Translations under genes and position numbers: made by a program
Assembly: GCA_030533235.1 (NCBI GenBank)
Contig: JAUNJN010000015.1
Location: 1-45,204 of the forward strand
Length of the DNA: 45,204 nt
Origin: Eubacteriales bacterium
GTDB lineage: Bacteria > Bacillota > Clostridia > Lachnospirales > Lachnospiraceae
Direction of reading: 5' to 3'
Part shown: piece by piece, positions 24,620 through 34,726 of the stretch
Numbering within the stretch: position 1 is the stretch's first letter
Layout of the letters: every line of letters begins with the position of its first letter
The notes under the pieces: model-generated
What the model was told of the DNA's origin: nothing
Databases searched by the model: none
Seen by the model: only the letters and a program-made list of their open reading frames with translations

Positions 24620-26419
24620 TTACTCTCCAAAATCTTCCAAAATTGAAGGAAGCATATATACCCTGTTAAACGGAAATGAGAAATAATAACCATCTGCAAA
24701 ATCCTTTGCAGACTGCATCATTTCTTTTGCAATAGCAATTCCAATGGCCTCTCCTTCTTCCCTTGTTGCATCCTTATTATAACGTGCAACCACCTCATCG
24801 GTAACCGACACGCCTGCAATTTCGTTTTTCATAAAGCACGCATTTTTATAACTTACAAGCGGCATGATTCCGCACAAAATTCGCGCATTCGTCTGTTCCT
24901 TGATTGTGCGCAAACGACGTATATCCTCCTCGCAAAATACCGGCTGTGTCAAAAAGAACGATGCCCCCGCTTCCATTTTTCGTTTCACTCTTTTTATCTC
25001 GATATCCAAATTATGGCGGTTATGATTAATCGCTCCGCCATAAAACATCGGAGTATTTTCAAACATTTCCTCATTCATATCACGAAGCATCTGCATAAGT
25101 CCAACCGAATCAAACTGGAATACAGCCTTTGTACTCTGACGTACCATAGACGGAACCGGATCACCCGTCACCACCAAGAAGTTATGAATATCGTTAATAT
25201 AAGAACCTAGCAATTGCGAACGAATCGCAATTGTATTTTTATCCCGACAGCATATGTGCGGCATGACTGTCATACCGGTTTTTCGATGCACCTTTTCTGC
25301 CATCAAAATCGAATCGATACGCGTGCGACCGGATGGGGAATCCGGGAACGTAAGCACATCGACTCCCATATCTGCCATAAGCTGTGCGGCTTCTAAAAGT
25401 TTGTCATCTCTCACATCAAGCGGCGGAGCAAGTTCAACTGCAAGCAGTTTTTTTGTTTTTTCCGAACCATCCCGACAATGGAAAAAGCTCTTATTGATCA
25501 CAGACTTTTTTGTATTGCTTTCGCCGCAATCGAATGATACATGAGGGGTTTGCTTCAGTGAAATAACCTCGGACAACGCTTTGATAAAAGCCGGTGTTGT
25601 GCCGCAGCAGCCACCTATAATATCAACATTATGTCTGACCAAATCTTGCATTTTCTCCGCAAAATAAACCGGATTATCCGAAAAACAAATTCGATTTCGA
25701 ATACGTTTCGGATATCCCGCATTTGGAAGTGCAATCCGAAATTTATCACTGGATGGAATATCCGCCATAATCTGTTCCATGTGTGCCGGTCCGACTCCGC
25801 AATTTAATCCGACAGCTGCAATTTCCTGCACTGCATTTGCCATAGATAACAGTTTCTTTGCCCGCAATCCGGCATTGCTGTATCCAAATTGGTTGACGGA
25901 AAATTGCACCATAACAAAGACATCTTCTTCGGCAACAATCCGGCGAATTGCAGGAAGGATATGCTCCATAGAAGAAAACGTCTCGAAATTAAGTATCGTA
26001 ATACCTTCCTCTACAAAAACCTTTGCAATCCGATAATATTCTTCTTCAATCTCTGCACTCTCTTTTCCCTCTGAAAAAGGAATCGGCCCGATATCTCCGG
26101 CAATCCAAATCTTTTTCCCATGATTATTTTTTTCACATTCATGAATAGCTTGTTCTGCAATACGAACAGCCGCTAAAAGATTGTCCCGAACGACTGAAAA
26201 ATCCACCCCGAAATACGCAGAGTTCGTAGCAAAGGTATTTGTTCGAAGCAAAGTTGCTCCGGCATCAATATAGGATTTGTGAACATCAAGTACACGTTCT
26301 GTGTGTAATGTGTTCGCAAGCTCCGGCGACTCTTCCGTCTGATATCGTTCCGCATAATAGGTTCCAAACGAACCATCTGTAAGAATCTTATGCTGTTTTA
26401 TATAATCCCTAAAATTCAT
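24620..26419 (-). CDS. yitJ: Homocysteine S-methyltransferase / methylenetetrahydrofolate reductase fusion (YitJ type)
   Basis: 599 aa from the ATG at 26419 with GAAAGG upstream. Residues 1 to about 290 form the Hcy-methyltransferase TIM barrel: TDGSFGTYY, GLNCGVGP and GGCCGT, giving the three zinc cysteines. Residues about 320 to 599 are a MetF-like reductase (LAVELAPPLDV, VVTGDPV, GAINHNRHNLDIE, GASFFLTQPV). The protein joins 5,10-methylene-THF reduction with methyl transfer to homocysteine, as in Bacillus YitJ. The upstream 61-aa gene overlaps its start by 11 bp. Confidence 0.94.
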   Translation of the reverse strand: MNFRDYIKQHKILTDGSFGTYYAERYQTEESPELANTLHTERVLDVHKSYIDAGATLLRTNTFATNSAYFGVDFSVVRDNLLAAVRIAEQAIHECEKNNHGKKIWIAGDIGPIPFSEGKESAEIEEEYYRIAKVFVEEGITILNFETFSSMEHILPAIRRIVAEEDVFVMVQFSVNQFGYSNAGLRAKKLLSMANAVQEIAAVGLNCGVGPAHMEQIMADIPSSDKFRIALPNAGYPKRIRNRICFSDNPVYFAEKMQDLVRHNVDIIGGCCGTTPAFIKALSEVISLKQTPHVSFDCGESNTKKSVINKSFFHCRDGSEKTKKLLAVELAPPLDVRDDKLLEAAQLMADMGVDVLTFPDSPSGRTRIDSILMAEKVHRKTGMTVMPHICCRDKNTIAIRSQLLGSYINDIHNFLVVTGDPVPSMVRQSTKAVFQFDSVGLMQMLRDMNEEMFENTPMFYGGAINHNRHNLDIEIKRVKRKMEAGASFFLTQPVFCEEDIRRLRTIKEQTNARILCGIMPLVSYKNACFMKNEIAGVSVTDEVVARYNKDATREEGEAIGIAIAKEMMQSAKDFADGYYFSFPFNRVYMLPSILEDFGE

Positions 26420-26594
26420 CGCATGTACCTTTCGCCCATGCACTTCCAACATCGCAACGCCCATGATGGTAGGTTTCTAATGTTTTCCCTTCAGCAACCG
26501 TATCCTCCACGTGAAGCTTAATACGACTTATGCCTGCCTCCATACGATCATCAAGTAATGTAACAATGTTTTCCACATCCTGGTAATGAACCAT
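26409..26594 (-). CDS. Small conserved protein upstream of yitJ
   Basis: 61 aa. ATG at 26594 has GAGGTGAT upstream. A helical start (VHYQDVENIVTLLDDRME) is followed by GKTLETYHHGRCDVGSAWAKGT. I recall similar short ORFs with a YHHGRCDVGSPWAKG-type tail in Clostridia, though I cannot name a family. It overlaps the yitJ start by 11 bp, so coupled translation is likely. His-His and Cys in the tail could bind metal; inference only. Confidence 0.7.
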   Translation of the reverse strand: MVHYQDVENIVTLLDDRMEAGISRIKLHVEDTVAEGKTLETYHHGRCDVGSAWAKGTCDEF

Positions 26595-26627
26595 ACTTAT
26601 CACCTCTTCTCCGGTTATCTCTCAAAC

Positions 26628-27551
26628 CTACTTTAACAAACGCAATACGCCCGGTACGCATTCGATATGTATTTTTCTCGTATCTGACAAATATTCTCCA
26701 TCCGCATGCAACGTCATGGGTTCTGACAAAACAATATCCATAGTCTCATATGACTTTAACGAAAAACAACGTCTTTTTTTATGTTGCCCCAGCACGAGAA
26801 ACGGAAGTTCAAAAAATGTCTGCCATGTCGGAATCCCATATGCTGTACAAAGAACAAGCTTACCATTATCCATCCTTGCTTCCGGTGCCATCGGCACGCC
26901 TCCACCTTCTGCACGCATATTCATAGATGCAGAAAAAATCAAACGATTGTATCCGACTGTATGTCGTTTATCGAAAATAATTTTTCCGCATGTAGTTCGC
27001 ATCGATATGAGGGTGGATACCGTAATCATAAGATAGGCAAGCTTGCCTAACCCAAACTTATTGAGAACCTGTTTCAGCTTTGATTCATTTGTCTTTTTAC
27101 ATACAATCGCATCAAATCCAACCCCGGAGCTTATTGCAAAATATCGTGGTTTACTACAGCCTTCATAGGAAACAAGTCCTAAATCACAGACGGTTGTCTG
27201 TTTGCCATACACAATCGCCAAAAGATTTGCTTCTAAATCAAATGATATATTTGCCCCTTTCGCAAAATCATTTCCAGAGCCCGCCGGGATAATACCAAGC
27301 TTAACATGTTCAAAGTCAACAATCCCGTTTATTACCTCATTGATTGTTCCGTCTCCACCCAACACAGCGAGACGGATATCCTCATCCTTAAGTCCGGAAA
27401 TCTGTCTTGCAAGTAAACGTGCATGTCCTGCATATTTTGTCCGAAACGCCTTGTATGGAACATTCCAGTCAGCAAGGTATTCGCGTACCTGCTTCCAAAC
27501 CCAAAAGCTTTTTCCCGTTTTGGCGGTTGTATTTACAATAAAGTATATCAT
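26628..27551 (-). CDS. Diacylglycerol kinase family lipid kinase (YegS/DgkB-like)
   Basis: 307 aa. FIVNTTAKTGKSFWVWKQ start, catalytic GGDGTINEVINGI, GIIPAGSGNDFAKG and late MTLHADGE are the signature of the DAG kinase catalytic domain (PF00781) plus the C-terminal YegS lid. Phosphorylates diacylglycerol or a related lipid. GGAGGGAG precedes the ATG. Follows thrH after 77 bp holding a hairpin. Confidence 0.93.
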   Translation of the reverse strand: MIYFIVNTTAKTGKSFWVWKQVREYLADWNVPYKAFRTKYAGHARLLARQISGLKDEDIRLAVLGGDGTINEVINGIVDFEHVKLGIIPAGSGNDFAKGANISFDLEANLLAIVYGKQTTVCDLGLVSYEGCSKPRYFAISSGVGFDAIVCKKTNESKLKQVLNKFGLGKLAYLMITVSTLISMRTTCGKIIFDKRHTVGYNRLIFSASMNMRAEGGGVPMAPEARMDNGKLVLCTAYGIPTWQTFFELPFLVLGQHKKRRCFSLKSYETMDIVLSEPMTLHADGEYLSDTRKIHIECVPGVLRLLK

Positions 27552-27579
27552 CCGTACTCCCTCCTAACACTCTTTTGTG

Positions 27580-27629
27580 ATATAACAAGCACACCATTCC
27601 ACATTCCTGAAACGGTGTGCTTGTTATAT
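27580..27629 (-). terminator. Terminator-like hairpin after thrH
   Basis: ATATAACAAGCACACC (27580-27595) and its exact complement (27614-27629) form a perfect 16-bp stem, 18-nt loop, overlapping the thrH stop codon. The minus-strand 3' arm is GGTGTGCTTGTTATAT; there is no longer T run after it, so efficiency is uncertain. Confidence 0.55.
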
Positions 27630-28234
27630 TATGCGCGAATTGCATGCTTAATGGCTGCCATTAATTCATCATAGGTTTCGTAAGCAGGCAACTCCGGATG
27701 ATCCGCCTTAATCTGTTCCGTACTCTTAAAAAGGAACCCGGCCTTGCTCGCTTTAATCATTGCGAGGTCATTGTGACTGTCGCCGCTTGCAATTGTCTCG
27801 TAGCCAATCGACTGCAATGCGCGAACGGTCGTAAGCTTTGATTGCTCACAACGCATCTTAAAGCCTGTAATCTCTCCATCCGGTGCAACCTCCAAAGAAT
27901 TACAGAAGATGGTCGGCCAACCAAGCTTTTCCATCAAAGGTGTTGCAAACTGCGTGAATGTATCACTGATAATAATGACCTGACAAATCGAGCGAAGCTC
28001 ATCCAAAAACTCTTTTGCCCCCGGAATCGGGTCAATCTTCGCTATCGTCTCCTGAATCTCCTTCAGACCAAGGCCATGCTCCTTTAGGATTCCGAGCCTC
28101 CATTTCATAAGCTTGTCGTAATCCGGCTCATCTCGCGTAGTTCTCTTTAACTCCGGTATCCCGCTTGCCTCAGCAAATGCAATCCAAATTTCCGGAACCA
28201 GAACACCCTCTAAATCCAAACATGTAATAACCAT
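27629..28234 (-). CDS. thrH: Phosphoserine phosphatase / homoserine phosphotransferase ThrH
   Basis: 201 aa. MVITCLDLEGVLVPEIWIA is nearly the same as the start of Pseudomonas ThrH. HAD motif 1 is DLEGV (Asp7, Glu9), motif 2 IISDTFTQF, and motif 4 ASGDSHNDLAMI. ThrH dephosphorylates phosphoserine and can transfer the phosphate to homoserine, linking serine and threonine routes. CGGAGG precedes the ATG. Downstream of the 77-aa peptide and DUF1846 genes in the same direction. Confidence 0.92.
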   Translation of the reverse strand: MVITCLDLEGVLVPEIWIAFAEASGIPELKRTTRDEPDYDKLMKWRLGILKEHGLGLKEIQETIAKIDPIPGAKEFLDELRSICQVIIISDTFTQFATPLMEKLGWPTIFCNSLEVAPDGEITGFKMRCEQSKLTTVRALQSIGYETIASGDSHNDLAMIKASKAGFLFKSTEQIKADHPELPAYETYDELMAAIKHAIRA

Positions 28235-28255
28235 TATTTTATCCTCCGAACGATA

Positions 28256-28489
28256 TTAATCTTTCTTAAACAATCCGCCCAGCTTGTCTGCAACACCTGA
28301 TAGCTTTCCTGCTGTAAGCTGTGCCTTTACACCACTAATTATTGCATCTAACTGACCGTCCGGAATATCGATTCCCGCAACAGATTCAATCGTTTTCTCC
28401 GGATCCTTCTGGAAGTTCTCAACCAGTTTTGGATCATTTTTTATCTTTGCAACAATCCCCGTAATCTTTTCTTTTACATCAAATCCCAT
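28256..28489 (-). CDS. 77-aa helical protein resembling a RiPP leader (NHLP/Nif11-like pattern)
   Basis: 77 aa, acidic and basic helices: NDPKLVENFQKDPEKTIES, then GIDIPDGQLDAIISGVKAQ, then a small, glycine-rich tail (ADKLGGLFKKD). The spacing D-P-x(6-7)-F-x-x-D-P-x-x-x-x-x-x-x-x-G-I-x-I-P is like the leader part of NHLP/Nif11 precursors, but there is no double-glycine cleavage site and no core peptide or maturase nearby. Similar free-standing proteins occur in Clostridia, function not known. GGAGG upstream. 17 bp after DUF1846. Confidence 0.7.
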   Translation of the reverse strand: MGFDVKEKITGIVAKIKNDPKLVENFQKDPEKTIESVAGIDIPDGQLDAIISGVKAQLTAGKLSGVADKLGGLFKKD

Positions 28490-28506
28490 CTTTTTTCCTC
28501 CTGTTT

Positions 28507-29997
28507 TTATTTATGATAAAGTTTCTTTGTTTCATACCGAGGCTCACACGTAAGGTGAACACCAAGATTACGGAATACGCCCTCGTCCACTGATGAAAGC
28601 AATACGCTGGAATGTACCTCACAGCCCGCAAGCTTTGGAAGCTGTTCCATGACTAGTTTTGCATCCTCCTGATTGGATGCACAAATAGAAAGTGCAATCA
28701 ACATCTCATCTGTATGCAGTCTCGGATTATGATTACCCAGATGATTAATCTTGAGATCCTGAATCGGCTCCAATATACTAGGAGAAAGGAGTCTCGCCTC
28801 ATCCGGCAATCCGGCTAACATCTTTAATGCGTTCAATAGAGCTGCTGACGATGCACCAAGTAATGCGGACGTCTTACCTGTAACGATTCGTCCGTCATTT
28901 AACTCAATAGCGACTGCAGGTCCTCCGGTTTGCTCTGCCTTATCAAGTGCTGCCTTAATAACCGGACGATCATCCAATGAAACACCTGCCTGCTCCATTA
29001 AAAGCTGCAGCTTATAAATTGCCTCGTCGGTAATCGCATTGCTTCCCTTGTGTCTGTCGCATAACGCAACACAGTATCGACGCACGATTTCCTCTCGTGA
29101 TGCCTTCTTCGTTGCCTCATCATCGATAATACAGTTTCCCGCCATATTTACACCCATATCCGTCGGTGACTTATATGGCGAACTGCCGTAAATTCTCTGG
29201 AACATCGCATTTAAAACCGGGAAAATCTCAACATCACGGTTATAATTTACCGTTGTTTGTCCGTATGCCTCCAAGTGGAACGGATCAATCATATTGACAT
29301 CATTTAAGTCTGCTGTAGCCGCCTCATACGCCAAATTGACCGGATGCTTAAGCGGAATGTTCCAAATCGGAAACGTCTCAAATTTAGCATAACCTGCATT
29401 AACACCTCGCTTATGCTCATGATAAAGTTGCGAAAGACAGGTCGCCATCTTTCCGCTACCCGGTCCCGGTGCCGTAACAACAACCAAGGAGCGAGATGTC
29501 TCAATATAATCATTTTTGCCGTAGCCTTCATCACTGACAATCTTTGCAATATTAGACGGATACCCCTCGATGCGGTAATGCCTGAATACGCGAAGTCCAA
29601 GACTCTCCAGCTTTTTCTCATACTGTAAGACGCTTTCCTGCTCAACAAACTGTGTTAAAACAACGCTCCCGACATACAATCCATAGCTTCGAAATGCATC
29701 AATCAATCGGAGCACATCCAAATCGTACGTAATACTAAGATCACCACGCACTTTATTTTTTACGATATCATTGGAATTGATTGCGATTACAATCTCTGCA
29801 TCATCTGCAAGCTGACGAAGCATCCGGATCTTACTGTCCGGCTGAAAACCCGGCAATACACGTGACGCATGAAAATCATCAAACAGCTTACCGCCAAATT
29901 CCAAATAAAGCTTGCCGCCAAATTGGGCAATTCGCTCCTTAATATGTGCCGATTGCATTTCCAGATATTTATCGTTATCAAACCCTTGTCTAATCAT
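28507..29997 (-). CDS. DUF1846 domain-containing protein
   Basis: 496 aa, typical length. [39 protein letters not shown], and [22 protein letters not shown] match DUF1846. The GPGSGK element resembles a phosphate-binding loop. Function not established; structures suggest nucleotide-binding folds. TTGGAGG precedes the ATG. First gene from the promoter at 30046-30074, followed by the 77-aa peptide and thrH. Confidence 0.94.
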   Translation of the reverse strand: MIRQGFDNDKYLEMQSAHIKERIAQFGGKLYLEFGGKLFDDFHASRVLPGFQPDSKIRMLRQLADDAEIVIAINSNDIVKNKVRGDLSITYDLDVLRLIDAFRSYGLYVGSVVLTQFVEQESVLQYEKKLESLGLRVFRHYRIEGYPSNIAKIVSDEGYGKNDYIETSRSLVVVTAPGPGSGKMATCLSQLYHEHKRGVNAGYAKFETFPIWNIPLKHPVNLAYEAATADLNDVNMIDPFHLEAYGQTTVNYNRDVEIFPVLNAMFQRIYGSSPYKSPTDMGVNMAGNCIIDDEATKKASREEIVRRYCVALCDRHKGSNAITDEAIYKLQLLMEQAGVSLDDRPVIKAALDKAEQTGGPAVAIELNDGRIVTGKTSALLGASSAALLNALKMLAGLPDEARLLSPSILEPIQDLKINHLGNHNPRLHTDEMLIALSICASNQEDAKLVMEQLPKLAGCEVHSSVLLSSVDEGVFRNLGVHLTCEPRYETKKLYHK

Positions 29998-30045
29998 TTG
30001 TTACCTCCAAACAGCGTCTGTTATACTCATAAAAAATCACTTTCA

Positions 30046-30074
30046 ATTATATACGTTTCCACTTCCATCGTCAA
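30046..30074 (-). promoter_or_regulatory. Promoter of the DUF1846 unit
   Basis: Minus strand: TTGACG (30069-30074), 17-nt spacer, consensus TATAAT (30046-30051). It starts directly after the stop of the MATE gene. The transcription start would be about 42 nt before the ATG. Confidence 0.8.
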
Positions 30075-31439
30075 TCACGTTGTCCGAAACCGTTCTATTT
30101 TTCTACGCACAATTATAAAGCAAATTACATGTGCAATCGTTGTTACAATCCAGCTCGCCGGATATGTCAAATAAAGTGATGTAAGTGTATGAAATTTATC
30201 TATACGGAAAAATGTAAATATCCAAAGCAAGCGTAAGCCACATGCACCAATCAATGATACAATTGTCGGCATCACCGAATATCCGAGTCCGCGCAACGAT
30301 CCTACCATAACATCCATCATTCCGCAAAGTGCATAGGTGGTACAAATAACCATAATACGTTTCATACCTGCATCTTCGACTGCAGCACTCTGGGTAAATA
30401 TCGATAACAAAGGTCTTCCAAACAATGCCGCGAGATTACCGAGTGCAAAACCTGCCACAAATACACAGGTTTCTGCCCAAATAAAAATTTTGTTGATACG
30501 GTCGAGTTTTCCGGCACCGACATTCTGACTTGTAAAGGATATCGTTGCTTGATGAAATGCATTCATCGATACATATACAAAGCCCTCGATATTTTGTGCC
30601 GCTGAATTACCGGCTACGACAATTCTGCCAAACGAATTTACGGATGCCTGGATAATGACATTGGATATCGAGAATATAATGCCCTGAAAACTGGCAGGTA
30701 AACCAATCTGTATTATTTTAACAAATCGTTTCTTATATATTCGAAGCTTACGCAGATAAAGCTTTGTCGCACCATTGTCTTTCATCATACATCGAAGAAT
30801 CAATACTGCGGAAATACACTGTGAAATTACAGTTGCAAGTCCGACACCTGCAACACTCATTCGAAATACAATAACAAATAAAAGATTCAGCAGAAAATTC
30901 ACAATCCCCGCAAACGACAAATAATAAAGAGGCCGTTTTGTATCTCCGATTGCACGCAGAATCGCACTGCCAAAATTGTATACCATCATCGCCGTCATAC
31001 CAAGAAAATAGATTCGAAGATAGGTGGTTGCAAGCGGAAGCACCTCCTCCGGTGTCTGCATCCATATCAAAATTTGTCTTGCACCAAAACAGCCAATCAG
31101 AGTAAGAATCATACCGCTAATAAGTGCAAGCAGCATTGCCGTATGCACCGTTTCCGATGTTTCCTTTTCCTCTTTTGCACCATAAAATCTTGCTACCAAT
31201 ACGTTGGCACCGATTGACAGTCCCAGAAAAAAATTAGTAAGCAAATTAATTAAAGCAGTGTTTGAACCCACTGCCGCAAGCGCATCGTCTCCTGCAAACT
31301 TACCGACTACAATAATATCGGCAGCATTAAACAAAAGCTGCAAAATACTTGAACACATCAGCGGAATTGTAAACGCTAAAAGCTTTGGCAAAATCGGTCC
31401 ATTGCACATATCGATTTCATATTTTTTTGTCCTTTTCAT
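30075..31439 (-). CDS. MATE family efflux transporter
   Basis: 454 aa, twelve membrane segments. MCNGPILPKLLAFTIPLM, DIIVVGKFAGDDALAAVGS and VNSFGRIVVAGNSAAQNIEG match multidrug and toxin extrusion (NorM/DinF-like) transporters. It follows the TenI-like gene after 6 bp, so it is probably the last gene of the thiamine operon. It could move thiamine, a pyrimidine precursor or an unrelated solute; MATE sequence does not decide. Ends just before the next promoter. Confidence 0.9.
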   Translation of the reverse strand: MKRTKKYEIDMCNGPILPKLLAFTIPLMCSSILQLLFNAADIIVVGKFAGDDALAAVGSNTALINLLTNFFLGLSIGANVLVARFYGAKEEKETSETVHTAMLLALISGMILTLIGCFGARQILIWMQTPEEVLPLATTYLRIYFLGMTAMMVYNFGSAILRAIGDTKRPLYYLSFAGIVNFLLNLLFVIVFRMSVAGVGLATVISQCISAVLILRCMMKDNGATKLYLRKLRIYKKRFVKIIQIGLPASFQGIIFSISNVIIQASVNSFGRIVVAGNSAAQNIEGFVYVSMNAFHQATISFTSQNVGAGKLDRINKIFIWAETCVFVAGFALGNLAALFGRPLLSIFTQSAAVEDAGMKRIMVICTTYALCGMMDVMVGSLRGLGYSVMPTIVSLIGACGLRLLWIFTFFRIDKFHTLTSLYLTYPASWIVTTIAHVICFIIVRRKIERFRTT

Positions 31440-31445
31440 GCATCA

Positions 31446-32045
31446 TCAGCTCCTCATATACTCCGACATCATACATACGCCTGCCGCCCCATTTAACACG
31501 CATAATTCGATGTTCTCCTCGTGGATGCCCCCCAATGCATAAACCGGTATTTGCACACTGTATGACACTTCGCGTAAAAAGTCAAGCCCTTTCGCCTTGA
31601 CACCCGGCTTACACGTTGTCTCAAAAATCGGGCTTGTCGTTACATAAGCAGCACCTTTTTTTTCTGCAATTTGTGCTTCCGAAACCGTGTGCGTTGACAC
31701 ACCGATTTCATCAAAGCAAGACTTTTCCTCCTCGGACATCTCCAGAAACTTTGTAAACGGCACATGAATATAGTTATGTCCAAGCAACTTTGCCGCATCA
31801 ACAAACGTATGCAAAATGCATCGCACATCATATTGTTTGCATAGTGCAATTACCGAACCGGCAAGTGCCTGATATTCCTCTTGCGATAAGTCCTTTTCCC
31901 GCAAAATAATGCAATCCGGATGCATCCTGCTTTCATCCTCAAAAACATGCTTCAACTGTGAAAGGAGCGCATCAAAGGGCGCTCCATCCGTAGAAACCAA
32001 TAATCGATTTGTAATACAAATTCGTTTATACGTACACATAATCAT
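31446..32045 (-). CDS. tenI: TenI-like thiazole tautomerase (ThiE homologue)
   Basis: 199 aa; the start overlaps thiH by 20 bp, and an ATG two codons later (32039) is also possible. TIM-barrel of the ThiE/TenI family: GVSTHTVSEAQIAEKKGAAYV, SPIFETTCKPGVKAKG, ALGGIHEENIE. The ThiE segments for pyrophosphate and metal (IND-type and VHLGQxD) are replaced by ILHTF and IHVPFTKF. This fits TenI, which aromatises the ThiG product, better than thiamine phosphate synthase. It sits next to thiH and thiG. TenI versus ThiE is judged from these motifs only. Confidence 0.78.
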   Translation of the reverse strand: MIMCTYKRICITNRLLVSTDGAPFDALLSQLKHVFEDESRMHPDCIILREKDLSQEEYQALAGSVIALCKQYDVRCILHTFVDAAKLLGHNYIHVPFTKFLEMSEEEKSCFDEIGVSTHTVSEAQIAEKKGAAYVTTSPIFETTCKPGVKAKGLDFLREVSYSVQIPVYALGGIHEENIELCVLNGAAGVCMMSEYMRS

Positions 32046-33279
32046 TCAAAACCGGTTGTAAGCCCACGCTTGCAACATCCTTGTACATCTCCTCAAAGCT
32101 TCTTGCATCGCAGATTTCAAATTGCTCATCTCCGGCATCCTTATCCTCTTTTCCTGAATATTTACTCTCATGGTCTCCAATCCCGGTTGATACTCCGGCA
32201 GATACCTTTGTTGCTGCAATCTTTACAATACCATCGCGGAATGTCTTACTCTCTCTTGACGAAACTGTAATTCCGACAAACGGAAGAAAAATTCGATATG
32301 CACAAAGCACCTGGCACAATTGTCTTTCATGCACATCAAGCGGATTGATTTTATCATTATTAATGATAGGACGAAGTCTCGGACAAGACAACGAATATTC
32401 GACATGCGGATATTTTCTCTGCAAGTAATATACATGCAGTGCACTTGCAAGTGCATCCTTGCGAAAATCCGCAAGTCCAAGCAATGCAGAGAACGCGACA
32501 CCGCGCATGCCACCCATAATTGCACGTTCCTGGGCGTCAAAACGATATGGAAAAACGCGCTTATGTCCCATCAAATGAAGTGTCTCATACTTGTCGGAAT
32601 CATAGGTTTCCTGAAATACCGTCACATAATCCGCACCGCATTCATGTAAATATTGATATTCATCCACATTAACCGGATAGATTTCCAATCCGATATTTCG
32701 AAAATATCGTTTTGCAAGCTTACAAGCTTCCCCGATATATTTCACATCACTCATACTGCGGCTTTCGCCTGTTAACATAAGTATTTCCTCAATACCGGAA
32801 TCCGCAATAACCTTCATCTCTCGCTCAATTTCTTCAAATGAAAGCTTTTTACGATTGATATCGTTGTAACAGTTAAATCCGCAGTACACACAATAGTTTT
32901 CACAATAGTTCGCAATGTAGAGCGGAGTAAAAATATAAACCGTGTTTCCGAAATGCTTACTTGTCTCAATCTTAGCCTTTTGTGCCATCTGCTCTAAGAA
33001 AGGCTCTGCTGCCGGTGAGAGAAACGCCTTAAAATCTTCCACATCAATCGATTCTTTTGCAAGTGCAAAACGCACATCCTCCGCAGTGTATTTTTCATAC
33101 TCGTAGGAATTCATTTCTCCCAGCACCTTATCGTATATATCCGAGGTAATAACCTGCATTCCCTTCATATATTCCATATGATCCGTACGTGATGCGGGGT
33201 CAGTTTCCAAACGGTGTTTTCTCTCAAGGCAATCCTTTGACAACTTGTTCGAATCAACAAAAAATTGATTTTGTCCCAC
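32026..33279 (-). CDS. thiH: 2-iminoacetate synthase ThiH
   Basis: 417 aa from a GTG at 33279 with AGAGGTGA upstream; ThiH is usually about 370 aa, so about 35 extra N-terminal residues are predicted and an internal ATG may be the true start. Radical-SAM CxxxCxxC is CENYCVYC. The enzyme cleaves tyrosine to give dehydroglycine for the thiazole ring. LTGESRS and TVSSRES are family blocks. Follows thiG by 12 bp. Confidence 0.93.
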   Translation of the reverse strand: MGQNQFFVDSNKLSKDCLERKHRLETDPASRTDHMEYMKGMQVITSDIYDKVLGEMNSYEYEKYTAEDVRFALAKESIDVEDFKAFLSPAAEPFLEQMAQKAKIETSKHFGNTVYIFTPLYIANYCENYCVYCGFNCYNDINRKKLSFEEIEREMKVIADSGIEEILMLTGESRSMSDVKYIGEACKLAKRYFRNIGLEIYPVNVDEYQYLHECGADYVTVFQETYDSDKYETLHLMGHKRVFPYRFDAQERAIMGGMRGVAFSALLGLADFRKDALASALHVYYLQRKYPHVEYSLSCPRLRPIINNDKINPLDVHERQLCQVLCAYRIFLPFVGITVSSRESKTFRDGIVKIAATKVSAGVSTGIGDHESKYSGKEDKDAGDEQFEICDARSFEEMYKDVASVGLQPVLNDYVYV

Positions 33280-33291
33280 GACATTTCACCT

Positions 33292-34062
33292 CTAATCTCT
33301 TAAAAATCCCGTAAGCGGATCGGATGCCTCCGCGCCACGCTCAAGCACACGACCAAGCCCTGCAAGATAAGCCATACGCCCGGCTTCGATTGCTGACTTA
33401 AATGCACCTGCCATGGCAGGAATATCTCTTGCAGTTGCAATTGCTGTATTAGCCATAATCGCCGCCGCACCCATTTCCATCGCTTCACATGCCTGTGATG
33501 GCTTACCGATACCTGCATCCACAATTACCGGTACATCCAGTTCATCAATAAGGATACCGATAAATTCCTTTGTCGCAAGACCTTTATTCGAACCAATCGG
33601 AGATGCAAGAGGCATCACACATGCGGCACCTGCCGCAACAAGCTCACGCGCAATATACAAATCCGGATACATATATGGCATAACCACAAAGCCTTCGCTT
33701 GCAAGAATTTCAGTTGCCCTTACTGTCTCTGCATTATCCGGAAGCAAATATTTACTATCCCGCATAATTTCAATCTTGACAAAATTTCCACATCCGAGTT
33801 CTCTTGCCATACGTGCAATGCGCACCGCTTCCTTTGCATCTCTCGCACCGGATGTATTCGGAAGCAAGGTTACATTTTTTGGAATATAATCTAATATATT
33901 TTCTGTTGTCTTTGTATTTGTACGTCGCACTGCAAGTGTAATAATTTCTGCTCCTGCCTGCTCAACTGCAGCCCGGATCAGTTCCAATGAATACTTACCC
34001 GAACCTAAAATAAATCTCGAATGAAACTCCTTTCCGCCTAATACAAATGAGTCCTGATTCAT
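33292..34062 (-). CDS. thiG: Thiazole synthase ThiG
   Basis: 256 aa from the ATG at 34062, the usual ThiG length; an earlier in-frame ATG at 34089 overlaps the thiF stop. It builds the thiazole phosphate from deoxyxylulose-5-phosphate, dehydroglycine and ThiS thiocarboxylate. [40 protein letters not shown] (Schiff-base lysine region) and [13 protein letters not shown] are diagnostic. Between thiF and thiH. Confidence 0.96.
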   Translation of the reverse strand: MNQDSFVLGGKEFHSRFILGSGKYSLELIRAAVEQAGAEIITLAVRRTNTKTTENILDYIPKNVTLLPNTSGARDAKEAVRIARMARELGCGNFVKIEIMRDSKYLLPDNAETVRATEILASEGFVVMPYMYPDLYIARELVAAGAACVMPLASPIGSNKGLATKEFIGILIDELDVPVIVDAGIGKPSQACEAMEMGAAAIMANTAIATARDIPAMAGAFKSAIEAGRMAYLAGLGRVLERGAEASDPLTGFLRD

Positions 34063-34085
34063 ATGTTTCACTCTTATCCTTTCTA

Positions 34086-34724
34086 TCATAAATTCTTCAC
34101 AATAAGCTCCACAATCGTATTTGCCTGATGTGCAGCACAAATCATAACACGTGGTGCCATCAATCCATAATCTGCGGTAATTTCAGACTGCCTGTCCCCG
34201 CACAAGTAATAATGACTCGTCACCCTTTTTGTCATAATGGAATTCCCGCTGTGATAGCCGGCCATACCGGATGCCCCAACGAGGTATTTATCCGGCATAT
34301 GCTCTAATACATAATTTGTCAGCATCGCTTTTTGCTCTGCCACATCAAACGCCTCGCACACAAACAATGCATCACCAAGAAGTCTTTCACAATTATCCTC
34401 TGTGACACGTTCACAGGATACCACGATGTCAATATAAGGTGAAAATCTCTTAATTTCTTCTGTCAAGGCAAGCGGTTTTGGCATTCCAAGCTGCGTGAGC
34501 GCATACTGCTGCCGATTGATATTTTGTAAATCCACGCAATCAAAATCAATCAAATGTAAATGTCCGACACCGGTTCTTGCAAGCGCAATTGCTATGGCTG
34601 ATCCTAATCCACCCAATCCGCAAATTGCAACATGTGCCCTTCGAAGCTTATCCTGAACCGCTTTTGTATGTCGAAATTCTAATGCTTGTCTGATATCATC
34701 TTCTGTCGGCATGCTGTTTATCAT
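34086..34724 (-). CDS. thiF: Sulfur carrier protein adenylyltransferase ThiF
   Basis: 212 aa from the ATG at 34724, with GGAGG 8 nt upstream; a TTG two codons earlier is less likely. E1-like Rossmann fold: [36 protein letters not shown]. It adenylates the C-terminal Gly of ThiS. The length (about 210 aa) matches the shorter clostridial ThiF family 2. No CxxC zinc pair is obvious. Two bases after the thiS stop. Confidence 0.93.
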   Translation of the reverse strand: MINSMPTEDDIRQALEFRHTKAVQDKLRRAHVAICGLGGLGSAIAIALARTGVGHLHLIDFDCVDLQNINRQQYALTQLGMPKPLALTEEIKRFSPYIDIVVSCERVTEDNCERLLGDALFVCEAFDVAEQKAMLTNYVLEHMPDKYLVGASGMAGYHSGNSIMTKRVTSHYYLCGDRQSEITADYGLMAPRVMICAAHQANTIVELIVKNL

Positions 34725-34726
34725 GA

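Noticed and set aside
26595-26627. SAM or T-box leader before the yitJ unit
   Set aside because: The gap is 33 bp and holds only a ribosome binding site.
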